Positions 25,175-37,858 of a DNA stretch of 64,000 bases are shown piece after piece (position 1 is the stretch's first letter; each line of letters starts with the position of its first letter). The notes beneath the pieces are model-generated. The model was given only the letters and a program-made list of their open reading frames with translations. It ran no database searches and had not been told where the DNA came from. This stretch comes from a bacterium (GTDB lineage Bacteria > Acidobacteriota > Thermoanaerobaculia > Multivoradales > J023): assembly GCA_024226315.1 (NCBI GenBank), contig JAAELT010000661.1, forward strand, positions 1 through 64,000, read 5' to 3'. A program made the translations under genes and the position numbers.

Positions 25175-25251
25175 TGGTACCGACGCCCCGGGTTGAACGG
25201 GGGACCTCCTGATCCACAATCAGGCGCTCTAACCAGCTGAGCTACGCCGGC
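25175..25251 (-). tRNA. tRNA-His (anticodon GTG), CCA encoded
   Basis: The 77-nt sequence folds as a cloverleaf: acceptor GCCGGCG with CGTCGGT, D arm GCTC/GAGC, anticodon arm CCTGA-TTGTGGA-TCAGG with anticodon GTG, T arm CCCCG-TTCAACC-CGGGG, and an encoded CCA. The discriminator base is A73 and pair 1:72 is G:U. Most bacterial tRNA-His have C73 facing an extra G-1, so this molecule is atypical (see findings). Confidence 0.95.
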
Positions 25252-25264
25252 CCACGGGTGGCCG

Positions 25265-25293
25265 ATCCTACTGCTGTCTCCAGGGCTTGTCAA
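25265..25293 (-). promoter_or_regulatory. Promoter of tRNA-His
   Basis: On the minus strand TTGACA (25293-25288) and TAGGAT (25270-25265) are exactly 17 bp apart, and the tRNA 5' end at 25251 lies 14 nt after the -10 box. Confidence 0.8.
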
Positions 25294-25397
25294 AGCCATG
25301 GAAACGGCGCGGTGGCCATACACATGTTACCATCTCGGTCTCTTTAGAGCTTGAGCAGGGAGCTCGCTCCACCGACCCGAAGAGGAGCCCGACTCTG

Positions 25398-27236
25398 ATG
25401 GAATTCGCGAGCTGGGAGCAAGCGCTCCTGATCTTTCTCGTCCTGGCGTCCGCAGCACTCTTCGTCCACACTCTGCGTCCCAGGATCGCGGCGATCAGAG
25501 CCGGCAAGTCGGATCGTGTGCGCACCGACCAGATCGGCCGCCGGCTGTGGGTGGCGTTCAAGGAAGTGGTCTTTCAGACGCGGGTGATCGGCGGCCGGCC
25601 GGTGGCCGGGGCGCTGCACGCGGCGGTGTTCGGCGGCTTCATGTTTTTCGGGCTGGAGACCACCGAGCACTTCCTCAAGCCGTTCGGGGTGCACTTCATC
25701 CCGCCGTTTTACAAGGTGATCGTGGCGGTCTGGGCGGTGCTGGTGTCGATCGGCATCGTCGGGCTGGCGTTCCGGCGCTTTGCCATGCCCAAGATCTCGC
25801 CGGACCCCAAGGCCTACAGCTCGGGTGTCGTGGCGCTCCTGATCCTGCTCCTGATGGTGACGTTCCTCTACGCCCAGGCCGAACCGCCGGCCGGCCTGGC
25901 GAAGGCGAACTGGTGGCTGCACGCGTTGATCATCGTCGTGTTTCCCCACCTGATCATCCGCTCCAAGCACTTCCACATCATGATGGCGCCGATCAACATC
26001 TTCTTCCGCACCCACCGGCTGGCCGATTTGAAGCCGCTCAACCTCGACATCGAGGAGCTGGAGGCGATGGAGGAAGAGCCGACATTCGGGCTCGAAACCC
26101 TGGGTGATCTGTCGTGGAAGCAGCGCATGGACTTCCTCACCTGCGTGGAGTGCAAGCGCTGCACCGACAACTGTCCGGCCAACCTCTCAGGCCAGGAGCT
26201 CGACCCACGCGGCTTCATCCTCGCCGGCCGGGCCTCGATCCTGGAGGTCGCGGACGACGAGCCGGCGATCGGCAACATCCTGAGCGAGAAGGCTCTCGGC
26301 CAGTGCACCACCTGCGGCGCCTGCGAGGAAAGCTGCCCGGTGGGGATCGAGCATCTGCAGGTGCTGACCGGCGCCAAACAGGCCCAGGCACTGGCGCTCG
26401 GTACCGGCATGGTGGCGGACGATTTCCTGAAGGCGGTCGAGCGCCGCGGCAACCCGTTCGAACAGCCGGTGAGCGCGCGTGCCAAGCTGATCGAGGAGCT
26501 CGGAATCCCCACCTACGAGGCGGGGAAGACCGAGGTCCTGCTGTGGCTCGGCTGCGTGTGGAGCTTCAACCCGGACGCCAAACGCTCGCTGGAGTCGATG
26601 GTGAAGATCCTCCGGGCCGCGGGCAAGAGCTTCGGCGTGCTCGAGCAGGAGTCCTGCTCGGGCCACCATTCTCGGCGCCAAGGCGAGGAGATGCAGTACC
26701 AGACGTTGGCGGGCGAGAACATCGAGCGCCTCAAGGCGTCGGGCGCGAAGAAGATGGTCGCGCCCTGTCCGCATTGTCTTCACACCATCGGGCGGGAGTA
26801 TCCGGACCTCGACCCCGAGCTCGAAATCGACGTCGTGCATCACTCGGAATACATCCAGGAGCTGCTGGCGGAAGACGCGATTCAGCTCGACGGCGGCAAC
26901 GGCAAGCGCACCGCCACCTACCACGACCCCTGCTACCTCGGGCGCTACGAGAAGGTCTACGACGCCCCCCGTGACGTGATCCGCCGGGCCGGTTTGAAGG
27001 TGGTCGAGATGGACCGTCACCGCGAGCGGGCGGTGTGTTGCGGCGGCGGCGGTGCCGGTTTCATGCGCCAGACCGAGGAGGAGGGCCTGCGCGTCGACCA
27101 GTTGCGCAAGGGCCAGGTGAAAGACACCGGCGCCAAGCTGCTGGTCACCGGCTGCCCGGAGTGCAAGATGATGCTCGACGCCGCGGTGGAGGAGACCAAG
27201 GACCTCGCCGAGGTGGTGGCGGACTCTCTATCGTAG
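25398..27236 (+). CDS. Membrane (Fe-S) oxidoreductase, heterodisulfide-reductase/FadF-like
   Basis: The start at ATG 25398 has AGGAG 10 nt upstream; the longer frame begins in the tRNA promoter region. The 612-residue protein has about five TM segments (residues ~5-215) resembling the cytochrome-b-like NarI/DsrM domain. Two [4Fe-4S] motifs follow: CVECKRCTDNCP (about 248) and CTTCGACEESCP (about 302). Two CCG domains come next (PCPHC near 455; PCYLG, CCGGGG and TGCPEC at about 515-590), which bind a further Fe-S centre. This layout is that of membrane electron-transfer proteins moving electrons from ETF or thiol donors to quinone. The nearby fadJ fits an ETF:quinone role in fatty-acid oxidation, but no etfAB is present in the window. 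Confidence 0.9.
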   Translation: MEFASWEQALLIFLVLASAALFVHTLRPRIAAIRAGKSDRVRTDQIGRRLWVAFKEVVFQTRVIGGRPVAGALHAAVFGGFMFFGLETTEHFLKPFGVHFIPPFYKVIVAVWAVLVSIGIVGLAFRRFAMPKISPDPKAYSSGVVALLILLLMVTFLYAQAEPPAGLAKANWWLHALIIVVFPHLIIRSKHFHIMMAPINIFFRTHRLADLKPLNLDIEELEAMEEEPTFGLETLGDLSWKQRMDFLTCVECKRCTDNCPANLSGQELDPRGFILAGRASILEVADDEPAIGNILSEKALGQCTTCGACEESCPVGIEHLQVLTGAKQAQALALGTGMVADDFLKAVERRGNPFEQPVSARAKLIEELGIPTYEAGKTEVLLWLGCVWSFNPDAKRSLESMVKILRAAGKSFGVLEQESCSGHHSRRQGEEMQYQTLAGENIERLKASGAKKMVAPCPHCLHTIGREYPDLDPELEIDVVHHSEYIQELLAEDAIQLDGGNGKRTATYHDPCYLGRYEKVYDAPRDVIRRAGLKVVEMDRHRERAVCCGGGGAGFMRQTEEEGLRVDQLRKGQVKDTGAKLLVTGCPECKMMLDAAVEETKDLAEVVADSLS

Positions 27237-27243
27237 GAGGGCC

Positions 27244-27821
27244 ATGAACGAGGGCCCCACCGACGTCACGCGTTTGCTGCTCGATTGGTGCAGCGGTGAC
27301 GAGCAGGCGCTGGCGCAGTTGATGCCGCTGGTCTACGACGAGCTGCACCGGCGGGCCGAGAGCTACATGCGCCGCGAGCGCAAGGACCACACGTTGCAGC
27401 CGACGGCGCTGGTCCACGAGGCGTTCCTGCAACTGATCGATCAGAACCGGGTGCGGTGGCAGAACCGGACCCAGTTCTTCGCCGTGGCCGCGCAGCTCAT
27501 GCGCCGGATCGTGCTCAAGCACGCGCGTAGCCACCGGGCCGACAAACGCGGAGGCAAGTCGATCAAGGTGACGTTCGACGAGGCGGCGGTGACCACTGAG
27601 AAGACGGCAGCGGACCTGGTGGCGCTCGACGAGGCGCTCGACCGCCTGACCTCCTTCGATCCACGCCAGGGGCGGATCGTGGAGCTGCGCTACTTCGGCG
27701 GGCTGACCGTCGAGGAGGTCGCCGAGTGTCTGGAACTGTCCACCGCCACGGTCAAGCGGGAGACGCGCATAGCCCGGGCCTGGCTGCAGCGCGAGATGAC
27801 GAGGGCCGCGGGAGCGCCGGC

Positions 27822-27825
<4 letters not shown>
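27244..27825 (+). CDS. ECF-type RNA polymerase sigma factor (TIGR02999-like)
   Basis: The 193-residue protein has a sigma-70 region 2 (LQPTALVHEAFLQLIDQNRV and WQNRTQFFAVAAQLMRRIV) and region 4 (IVELRYFGGLTVEEVAECL followed by STATVKRETRIARAWL). This is the ECF group commonly encoded next to a Ser/Thr kinase in Acidobacteria and Planctomycetes. GGAGG lies just before the ATG. No anti-sigma factor is present; control by the kinase directly downstream (TTGA overlap) is the likely mode, for example by phosphorylation of the sigma factor. Confidence 0.92.
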
Positions 27826-30752
<2,927 letters not shown>

Positions 30753-30774
30753 CGTGGAGATCTCGGTGCGGCGC

Positions 30775-30805
30775 AAAAAGGCCCAGGGCATCGTGTGCCC
30801 TGGGC
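30775..30805 (-). terminator. Rho-independent terminator of the secreted-protein gene
   Basis: A perfect 10-bp stem (GCCCAGGGCA at 30781-30790, loop TCGTG, TGCCCTGGGC at 30796-30805) is followed on the minus strand by CCTTTTT (30781-30775). It lies 74 bp after the stop at 30880. Confidence 0.88.
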
Positions 30806-30879
30806 TGAGTGGAGCAGGCCCTCCATCGGGCGCATCGAGCGCCCGAGGAGCCGAGCTCCGTCGGCATCAGTCCGTGACT

Positions 30880-32622
30880 CTAAAAATCGACGTCGACTTC
30901 CAGCTCGTCGACACTGGCCTCTTTTGCCTGGCTGCTGCAGATCGGACAGTAGGAGAATTCGAATCTCGTGATGACGGTCAGATCTTCGCCTTCCACCGGC
31001 AGGTTGACGCCGTCGAGCCCGAACAGCGCCGACTGTTCGGCTGAGATCGCCGCGCTCAGCACCGGCTGGTCGATCGGGCAGACTTCCTTCTCGCCGAGCA
31101 GGACGTCCTCGTCGTCGAGCAGGCCGTTGACCCAGATCGACGCGGTGTAGCAGAACTCGGCCTCGACCCTGAGGCTGGTCGCGCTGATCGTGAACGGCCA
31201 CTGGGCGGGCTGAAAGTCGACCTCGAGCTCGGCCACCATCTCGCCGGAGCTCAGCACCGCCGTGAGGTTGAGAGTCGCGCCCTCGCCGGACTGGGTCAGG
31301 ACGTCCTGGCAGCCGCCGCCGGTCGTGCCGATGGTCACCGTGCAGTCGATCATGGTGAGCATTTCCTCGGGCGGCTCGCCGCCACCGACGGGAGGTGGCG
31401 GCGGTGGAGGAGGCGGCGGGGGAGGCAGGACGATCTGTCCACGGCCGGCCCGGGAAGCGCCGTCGCCACGGCCGATCTCGAGGCTCCGCGGCGCCATCGT
31501 CGCGGTCATCGCCATCTCGACGGCATCCACCTCGATCGGCTCCAGGGTGGCGGCGTCGAGCACCGCCTCGTAGGCCTGGTAGCCGCCATCGGGCTCGCCC
31601 AGGATCTCCTCACCCAGGCTCCCTTCGTCGCGCACGACCAGGTCGACTTCCACCTCGCCGGTCGCGCCCAGCCGCACGGCGCGTCCCTCGTCGTCCAGCG
31701 GGCCACCGTCCAGCAGCACCGCCTGCAGGACGCCGTCGGTCCACCGGTGCCGGCTCACGAAGAGGTCGCGGTGGTCGGTGTCCGTCGTGGTGTAGCCGGT
31801 GGCCCAGACCTCGCCCTGATCGTCGATCGCGACGCCCAGGCCGACGTCGGTGTCGGCGAAGCCGCCGACGAAGAACCAGTTCGGCGTCAGCGTGCGGGTG
31901 TAGCTGGCGACCACCACGTCCCAGCCGTTGGGGTCGTTCGGCAGCAGGCACTTGCCGGTGAAACCGATGCCCGCGGGCCCGAGGGCGATGTCGTGGCCGT
32001 CGCATTGAGTACCGCCGCCGCCGAAGCCGCCTTCGTCGCACAGCTCCTCGCAGCAGACCTGGGGGCCGGGCGGGGCGCAGTCGGGCGTCTCGCCCAGGTA
32101 GCTGTCGAGGATCAGGTTGCCCTGAGCGTCGAACAGCGCCAGGAACGCGGCTCGCGACACCTCCAGGTCGGGTCCCGAGGGGCATGCCATGAGCAGCTCG
32201 CCGGTGACGGCGATTTCGCCGTTTGCGTCGTCAACGTCAGCGCCGCGGATGGTGCTGGAGACGATGTACGCGGGGTCGACGCTGGCGAAGTCCTCGAACA
32301 GCGATTGGCCGCCTTCTTGCTCGCACGAGCCCTGCGGCGACGACCGGTGGCAGCGCATCCAATCCTCGGCGCCCTCGGAGTCGAGTCTGCGCACGAAGGC
32401 CTCGGTGCCGACGCCGCACTCGTCTTCCTGCTGACCACCCAGGAGACCGCCCGACACCGAGGTGCCGTCGGTGCTGACGATGTTGACCGATTCAACGACC
32501 ACCGGTTCGGAGCGCAGCGGTTCGATGGTCTGGGCGATCTGGCCGGCGGCCGCTTCGGTGCCAGTCAGGACTCCGAACAGCAAGAGAGACACGGTAGCGG
32601 TACTGACGCCGATACGGCTCAT
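30880..32622 (-). CDS. Secreted Cys- and Asp-rich hypothetical protein with poly-Pro linker
   Basis: The start at ATG 32622 has AGGAG 7 nt upstream; an ATG 6 nt earlier would leave only 1 nt of spacing. The 580-residue protein has a signal peptide (to about 27, AAAGQ). Residues ~30-350 look like a beta-propeller of SBBP type, recording paired phrases such as GVAIDDQGEVWATGYTTTDT. A run of 12 prolines (about 405-416) with Gly joins it to a C-terminal beta domain (about 425-580) with CTVTIGTTGGGC and a CPIC pair. No enzyme motif is seen. It is probably a surface protein; the role is unknown. Confidence 0.8.
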   Translation of the reverse strand: MSRIGVSTATVSLLLFGVLTGTEAAAGQIAQTIEPLRSEPVVVESVNIVSTDGTSVSGGLLGGQQEDECGVGTEAFVRRLDSEGAEDWMRCHRSSPQGSCEQEGGQSLFEDFASVDPAYIVSSTIRGADVDDANGEIAVTGELLMACPSGPDLEVSRAAFLALFDAQGNLILDSYLGETPDCAPPGPQVCCEELCDEGGFGGGGTQCDGHDIALGPAGIGFTGKCLLPNDPNGWDVVVASYTRTLTPNWFFVGGFADTDVGLGVAIDDQGEVWATGYTTTDTDHRDLFVSRHRWTDGVLQAVLLDGGPLDDEGRAVRLGATGEVEVDLVVRDEGSLGEEILGEPDGGYQAYEAVLDAATLEPIEVDAVEMAMTATMAPRSLEIGRGDGASRAGRGQIVLPPPPPPPPPPPPVGGGEPPEEMLTMIDCTVTIGTTGGGCQDVLTQSGEGATLNLTAVLSSGEMVAELEVDFQPAQWPFTISATSLRVEAEFCYTASIWVNGLLDDEDVLLGEKEVCPIDQPVLSAAISAEQSALFGLDGVNLPVEGEDLTVITRFEFSYCPICSSQAKEASVDELEVDVDF

Positions 32623-32628
32623 GGGCAT

Positions 32629-32968
32629 TCTCCTTGAGTGGAACAGCCCGACAAGACTTCGGACGCAGTGCCTGCTCCGTGGCTCGCGCGCAGCGAGTCG
32701 GAGTCGAGCTTGGCCGATTGAAACCTGCGGGCTGGGGATTCAATCCTATGTGGATTGACGTCCCTTTCCGGCTGGGAAGGGATCAAATCTCTTTCGGAGC
32801 GGCGAGTCAGCGGATGGCCGGCAGATGGTAGCATTTTGGGAGAAGTGATCGTCCAACGATCTCCACGCCACCGGCGATGGGGCGCCAGCGCTCTCGCCGC
32901 GGCCGTCGCCGTGGTGCTGCTGGTGGCGAGCCGCCTTTCGGCGCTACAGTCCTCCGGTTCGTGAGACC
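32629..32968. other. 340-bp divergent gap with two short hairpins
   Basis: The gap holds TCAATCC-TATGT-GGATTGA (32740-32758) and an adjacent imperfect CCCTTTCC...GGAAGGG hairpin. A tiny frame from GTG 32845 to 32964 encodes 39 residues with one hydrophobic segment (ALAAAVAVVLLVASRL), but its GGGAG is only 2 nt from the GTG, so I do not call it a gene. Otherwise I see nothing. Confidence 0.4.
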
Positions 32969-34249
32969 ATGCCCCCGATGCTCGACCAGCCTCTCTCTCT
33001 TCCCTGTGGCGCCGTGTTGCCCAATCGGATCGCCAAGTCGGCGATGACCGAGGGGCTCGGCGACGCCGCCGGCCGCGCCAACGAGCGTCACGTCCGGCTC
33101 TATCGGGCCTGGTCCGAGGGCGGCGCGGGGCTGCTGGTCACCGGCAACGTGATGGTCGACTGGCGGTACCTCGAGCGCCCCGGCAACGTGGTGGTCGAGG
33201 ACGACACAGGCAGCGAGCAGCTCGCGGCCTGGGCGCGGGCGGGCACGGCCGCGGGAAACCACCTGTGGGCGCAGATCTCGCACCCCGGGCGGCAGTGCAC
33301 GCGGATCTCGAACAGCCGCCCGGTGGCGCCGTCGGCCGTGCAGCTACAGCTGGCGGGTTTCTTCGGACGGCCGCGGGCGCTCGAGGAGAGTGAGATCCCG
33401 GAGATCGTCGAGCGCTACGCGCGCACGGCCGAGGTGGCGCGAGCGGCGGGATTCACCGGCGTCCAGGTCCATGGCGCGCACGGCTACCTGGTCAGCCAGT
33501 TCCTGTCGCCACGGGTCAACCGGCGCGACGACCGCTGGGGCGGCGCGCTCGAGAACCGCGCCCGCTTCTTGCTGGAGACGGTACGCGCGGTGCGCTCCCG
33601 CGTCGGGCCGGATTTCCCCGTGGCGGTCAAGCTCAACTCCGCGGACTTCCAGCGCGGCGGCTTCCAGCTCGAGGACGCCGCCCGGGTCGCCGGCTGGCTG
33701 GCGGCCGAGGGCATCGACCTGCTGGAGGTCTCCGGCGGCACCTACGAGCGTCTGCGCTTTCTCGAAGAACAGACGCCGGAAGAAGCCGCGTCGACCCGAG
33801 CCCGCGAGGCCTACTTCCTGGAATATGCGCAAACCATCCGCGCGGAGCTCGGGAACGTGCCGCTGATGGTGACCGGCGGTTTCCGCTCGCGCGAGGCGAT
33901 GGCCGGCGCGCTCGAAGCCGGCGAGCTCGACGTCGTCGGCATTGCGCGGCCGTTGTGTGTCGACCCTGACCTGCCGCGGGCTCTGCTCGACGGCTCCGTC
34001 GGCGAGGCACGGCGCTGGGAGCGAGGCCTGCGTCTCGGCGGGGGAGCGTTCGGCCCGGCGAGCGGGTCGAAGATGGTCAGAGGATTCAATCACCAGGCGT
34101 CGACCGCCTGGTTCTACCGTCAGATCCTGGCGCTCGCCGACGGCAGCGAGCCCGCGACCGGCCTGTCCGCGCGCCGGGCGCTCTACCTGCACTTTCGCGA
34201 CGAGCTCGCGCTGGGGCGCGCTCGCCGGCGCCTGCGCCGGGCCGCCTGA
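32969..34249 (+). CDS. NADH:flavin oxidoreductase / Old Yellow Enzyme family
   Basis: The 426-residue protein is an FMN-binding TIM barrel. The N-terminal LPNRIAKSAMTEGLGD places FMN; WAQISHPGRQ and VHGAHGYLVSQFLSPRVNRR contain the active-site His pair and the conserved FLSP motif; VTGGFRSREAMAGALE and VGIARPL bind the phosphate. The catalytic Tyr of classical OYEs is part of GAHGYLVSQF. There is no C-terminal Fe-S/flavodoxin domain, so it is a single-domain NAD(P)H-dependent ene-reductase type. The substrate is unknown. It is followed 24 bp later by the DUF3857 protein. Confidence 0.92.
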   Translation: MPPMLDQPLSLPCGAVLPNRIAKSAMTEGLGDAAGRANERHVRLYRAWSEGGAGLLVTGNVMVDWRYLERPGNVVVEDDTGSEQLAAWARAGTAAGNHLWAQISHPGRQCTRISNSRPVAPSAVQLQLAGFFGRPRALEESEIPEIVERYARTAEVARAAGFTGVQVHGAHGYLVSQFLSPRVNRRDDRWGGALENRARFLLETVRAVRSRVGPDFPVAVKLNSADFQRGGFQLEDAARVAGWLAAEGIDLLEVSGGTYERLRFLEEQTPEEAASTRAREAYFLEYAQTIRAELGNVPLMVTGGFRSREAMAGALEAGELDVVGIARPLCVDPDLPRALLDGSVGEARRWERGLRLGGGAFGPASGSKMVRGFNHQASTAWFYRQILALADGSEPATGLSARRALYLHFRDELALGRARRRLRRAA

Positions 34250-34273
34250 AGGATCGGAGCAGCTGGCGAGACC

Positions 34274-37200
34274 ATGCCGACCGTCATCCCCACCCTGCTG
34301 CTCGCTGCCACGGCCGACGACAAGTACATCCGGTTCGGCTACGCCTTCTGGTCGCTGATCCTGTTCTGGGGAGTCTACCGGTGCTGGCGCGCCTCCAGGC
34401 GCCCCGACGCCAACGCCAAGGCAGCGTTGTCGCTAGGGGCGTTCCTCGGCGGCCTGATGTTGTTCGCCGTCGGCCTGCTGATCGGCGGACCGGACCGGAG
34501 CATGCCACTGTTCATGTTGCTGGTGTTCGTCGGTTTCGGCCTGTTGTCGACCGCGTTCGTGCTCGCGGTCCTCGGCCTGCTGGAGATCCGCCAGGACGCC
34601 GCGGGGCGCCGAGGTAAAGCACGAGCCTGGACCACCCTGGGGCTGTGCCTGGCGATGGCCGGTGCCGTCGGCCTCGGCGGGCTCTACAAGATCGCCTCCA
34701 GCATCAGCGATTCCACGGAGAAACCCTGGCGGGCGCGCGCTCTCGAGGACTTCACCTCGCAGCGCTACGGCTATTCGGTGAAGCTCTCAGGCAGCGGTTG
34801 GCGCCACTGGGCGAACCTCGACGAGGACGTCGACGGGGCCGAGTTGGGCGGATTGCTCGGCCCTGGTGGCGCCTTCGTCGCCATCCCGGTCGATCTCCAC
34901 GGCCTCGACCCACCGCTCGACGCGCTCGCCTCGGCCCTGCTCGACGGCCTCGACGTCGCGCTCGACGATCCGGTGATCGACGCCCGGCGCAGCGAGGAAG
35001 ACGGTCTCGAGATCCTCGACCTCGACTACTGGCGCTCGATCGACGGCGAGAAGTGGATCTACAAGCTACGGGTTTCGAAGAGCGAGCGTTTCGGCTACCT
35101 GGTCGGAGTGTGGCGGAAGGCCGACGGCGACCTGAGCGACGAGGCGCTGGAGGATCTGCTAGCGCGCGTCAGCATCGACCCCGAGCACGTCACCCCGGCC
35201 GAGGCGCCCGAGCTCGGCAGCGCCGAGCTGACCTTCCAGAGCCGGATCATCAACGACACCGGCCTGATGTTCTCGAGTGACGACCTCCACCAGCTGAGTG
35301 TCCCCTATTTCCTCCGCGCGTTCGAGATCAATCCCAACGACGGGGTGATCCTGGAAAACGCCATCGACGGCCTGAGCCGCACCGAGCGCTACGATCAGGC
35401 TCTGGAGCTGCTGGCCGCCAACGAAGACCGCTTCGGTAGCAACCTCGATCTGCTGTCCTACCGTCCGTATCTCGAGATGAGGCTGGGCAAGAACGAAAAG
35501 GCGGCCGAGGACTACGCGGCGCTCTTCGCGCGCGGCCACGACAGCACGTGGGATCTCTCGGACTACCTCGACCTGCTCTGGGAGATGGACCGGCAGGACG
35601 ATGCCTTGGCGGCGGTCGCGGGTTTCCGCGAGACACGGGACAGCGGTCACGCGGCGAGGCTCGAGGCCGACCTGCATGAGCGTCGAGGAGACTTCGATGG
35701 CGGTATCGAGGTGCTGCGCCAGCGCCGGTTCGCGGATCCGGACGACCACGAGCTGGGCCGCGCGCTGGCCTACGCCCTGATCGAGGCCGACAAGCTCGTG
35801 GAAGCGAGCGAGCTCGCCGCCTCCCTGGTCGAGGACGACCCGGAGTCTTCCGATAACCATTTCGTGTTGGGCCGTAGCCGGTACTCTCAGGGCGACTTCG
35901 GCGACGCCAAGGCGGCGTTCGAGGACGTGCTTGCCCTCCGCCCGGGTCACCGTTCGGCGCGCGAGTACCTGGACCACGTGTCGGCACTACTCGGCGAGGG
36001 CGAGAACTCGTCGATCAAGAAGGAGATCGAGGCGGTCGAGATTCCCGAGCGCATGCTGCTGACGCTCGACGCGCCAGAGTCCGAGCGCGACCACGGCGAC
36101 CTCGGGGCCTACTACGTCGACCGGGTGACGGCGATCTCGTTCGAGCGCGGCGAGGACTACCGCCGCACCGAGCACCGCCTGGTGCGGATCAGCGAGCGCA
36201 AGGCGCTCGAGGTTTTCAGCACCTTCGAGTACACCTTCGATCCCTTGTCGGAAGAGATCTATGTCAACCGCGTCATGGTGCGCGACGCCGCCGGCGAGGT
36301 GGTGGCCGAGGGCAACGTGTCGGACTACTACCTGAGCGACCCTCCGGACGACGGCATGGCCACCCAGGACAAGCAGGTCAACATCCCGGTCCCCGGGCTC
36401 GAGCCCGGCCACTCGGTGGAGCTGGTGATCACCCGGCGGTACCGCAATCCGCCCGAGAAGATGCCCTTCCTGCGCTTCACCCCGGTCACTGCTCACGTGG
36501 TTCGAAACGGTGTGCTGCTGGTGCGTGGCGACGTCGAGGATCTGGTCTATCAGGCGCGGAGCGGCCCTCTGCCCGAGAAGGCCGACGGTGAGCTGGTGTG
36601 GCGGGTGAAGCGGCCCGGTCCGTTTCGCTGGGAGCCCTACGGTGCCGACGCGGACAGCTATCTGCCCTACCTCTGGCTGGGCTCGAAGCAGGATTCCTGG
36701 GCCGATCTCGGGGCCTCCTACCTGGAGGATATCGCCGAGCGCCTGGAACCACACCCGCTGGTGGCCGAGCTCGGCGTCCAGCTGGCGCGCGGCCTCGAGG
36801 AGCGGGAAGCCCGCGTCGACGCCCTGGCCAGCTACGTTCAGGGCTACAGCTACCAGGCGATCGAGTTCGGCCGCCGCGCCCGCATGCCGCTGCCGGTCGA
36901 GGACGTGGTGGCCAGGAAGTACGGCGACTGCAAAGACCACTCGCTGTTGCTGTACCACCTGCTGCGCGCCAACGACGTGCCGGCCGAGCTGATGCTGGTC
37001 AACAACTCCACGGATGTGTTGGCCAAGGTGCCGTCGCTCGATCAGTTCAACCACATGATCGTGCACGTGCCGGGCGACGGCGTCGGCCGTTTCCTGGACG
37101 GCACCGGCAAGGACCACCGCATCACCGGCATGCCGCCCTTCGGACTCGGCGGCCGGCTGGGTCTGCTGCTCGGCTCCGAGCGGTCGCGGCTGGTGAGGTT

Positions 37201-37858
37201 GCCCGAATACTCCGCGGATCAGAACCGCGTGATCTCCGAGCGCTCCGTCGAGCTGCTCGCGGGTGGCGATGCGCGGGTGCGCGAGACTCTCACGCTCACC
37301 GGCGTCAGCGCCGCCAACATCCGCGGCGCGCTCAAGAACGTCGACGAGCCGACCCGCCGCAACATGATCCAGCAGACCATGTCCGAGCGCGGCCCGCGGG
37401 TCACCGTGCGGGAGCTCCAGACCCGCCATCTGGACGCCGCCGAGGAGCCCCTGGTGCTCGAGATCGACTACCTGCTGGAAGAGCGCCTGCAGCCGGCCGG
37501 CGAGGAGCTGGTGGGCCGGATTCCAGCCAACTGGGAGCAGTGGTTCCTGGCCGCAGCGCCGGTGGAAGGGCGCCGCACGCCCTTCCGCGTCACCTACCCG
37601 CTGCGGCTCGAGAGCAAGGTCACGGTGAGTCCGGCCGCGGGCCTCGAGATCCTCACCCGCGAGGTCGAGACGCCGCACCAGGATCGTTTCTCGAGCTGGT
37701 CGGTGCGCCAGGAGCCGTCCGCCGAAGGCCCGATCTTCCACTGGAGCCTGCGCCTCGAGGCCGGCGACCCCCCGGCCGAGCTCTACGCCGGCTTCGAGCA
37801 GTCGATGAGCCGCGCCGTGCGCTCGATCGAGCGCCAGGTACGGCTGGTGGCGAACTGA
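34274..37858 (+). CDS. Membrane protein with TPR, DUF3857 and transglutaminase-like domains
   Basis: The 1194-residue protein has four N-terminal TM segments (about 15-145), an alpha/beta region (150-320), TPR-like helices (about 330-580), a DUF3857 beta domain (about 605-790) and a transglutaminase-like domain. The triad is Cys near 885 (YGDCKDHS), His in FNHMIVHV, and Asp in FLDGTGKD. A C-terminal beta region (about 960-1190) follows. DUF3857 and transglutaminase-like domains are commonly fused; a protease or amide-modifying role in the envelope is possible, but no substrate is known. The catalytic residues look intact. Confidence 0.9.
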   Translation: MPTVIPTLLLAATADDKYIRFGYAFWSLILFWGVYRCWRASRRPDANAKAALSLGAFLGGLMLFAVGLLIGGPDRSMPLFMLLVFVGFGLLSTAFVLAVLGLLEIRQDAAGRRGKARAWTTLGLCLAMAGAVGLGGLYKIASSISDSTEKPWRARALEDFTSQRYGYSVKLSGSGWRHWANLDEDVDGAELGGLLGPGGAFVAIPVDLHGLDPPLDALASALLDGLDVALDDPVIDARRSEEDGLEILDLDYWRSIDGEKWIYKLRVSKSERFGYLVGVWRKADGDLSDEALEDLLARVSIDPEHVTPAEAPELGSAELTFQSRIINDTGLMFSSDDLHQLSVPYFLRAFEINPNDGVILENAIDGLSRTERYDQALELLAANEDRFGSNLDLLSYRPYLEMRLGKNEKAAEDYAALFARGHDSTWDLSDYLDLLWEMDRQDDALAAVAGFRETRDSGHAARLEADLHERRGDFDGGIEVLRQRRFADPDDHELGRALAYALIEADKLVEASELAASLVEDDPESSDNHFVLGRSRYSQGDFGDAKAAFEDVLALRPGHRSAREYLDHVSALLGEGENSSIKKEIEAVEIPERMLLTLDAPESERDHGDLGAYYVDRVTAISFERGEDYRRTEHRLVRISERKALEVFSTFEYTFDPLSEEIYVNRVMVRDAAGEVVAEGNVSDYYLSDPPDDGMATQDKQVNIPVPGLEPGHSVELVITRRYRNPPEKMPFLRFTPVTAHVVRNGVLLVRGDVEDLVYQARSGPLPEKADGELVWRVKRPGPFRWEPYGADADSYLPYLWLGSKQDSWADLGASYLEDIAERLEPHPLVAELGVQLARGLEEREARVDALASYVQGYSYQAIEFGRRARMPLPVEDVVARKYGDCKDHSLLLYHLLRANDVPAELMLVNNSTDVLAKVPSLDQFNHMIVHVPGDGVGRFLDGTGKDHRITGMPPFGLGGRLGLLLGSERSRLVRLPEYSADQNRVISERSVELLAGGDARVRETLTLTGVSAANIRGALKNVDEPTRRNMIQQTMSERGPRVTVRELQTRHLDAAEEPLVLEIDYLLEERLQPAGEELVGRIPANWEQWFLAAAPVEGRRTPFRVTYPLRLESKVTVSPAAGLEILTREVETPHQDRFSSWSVRQEPSAEGPIFHWSLRLEAGDPPAELYAGFEQSMSRAVRSIERQVRLVAN

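Noticed and set aside
25287..25397. Extended N-terminus of the Fe-S oxidoreductase
   Set aside because: It begins in the tRNA-His promoter and ATG 25398 has an AGGAG.
27726..27821. Upstream start of the Ser/Thr kinase
   Set aside because: It lies inside the sigma factor gene; TTG 27822 has GGGAG and overlaps the stop.
32845..32964. 39-residue hydrophobic ORF
   Set aside because: Poorly spaced binding site, no homology visible; could be chance in an upstream region.
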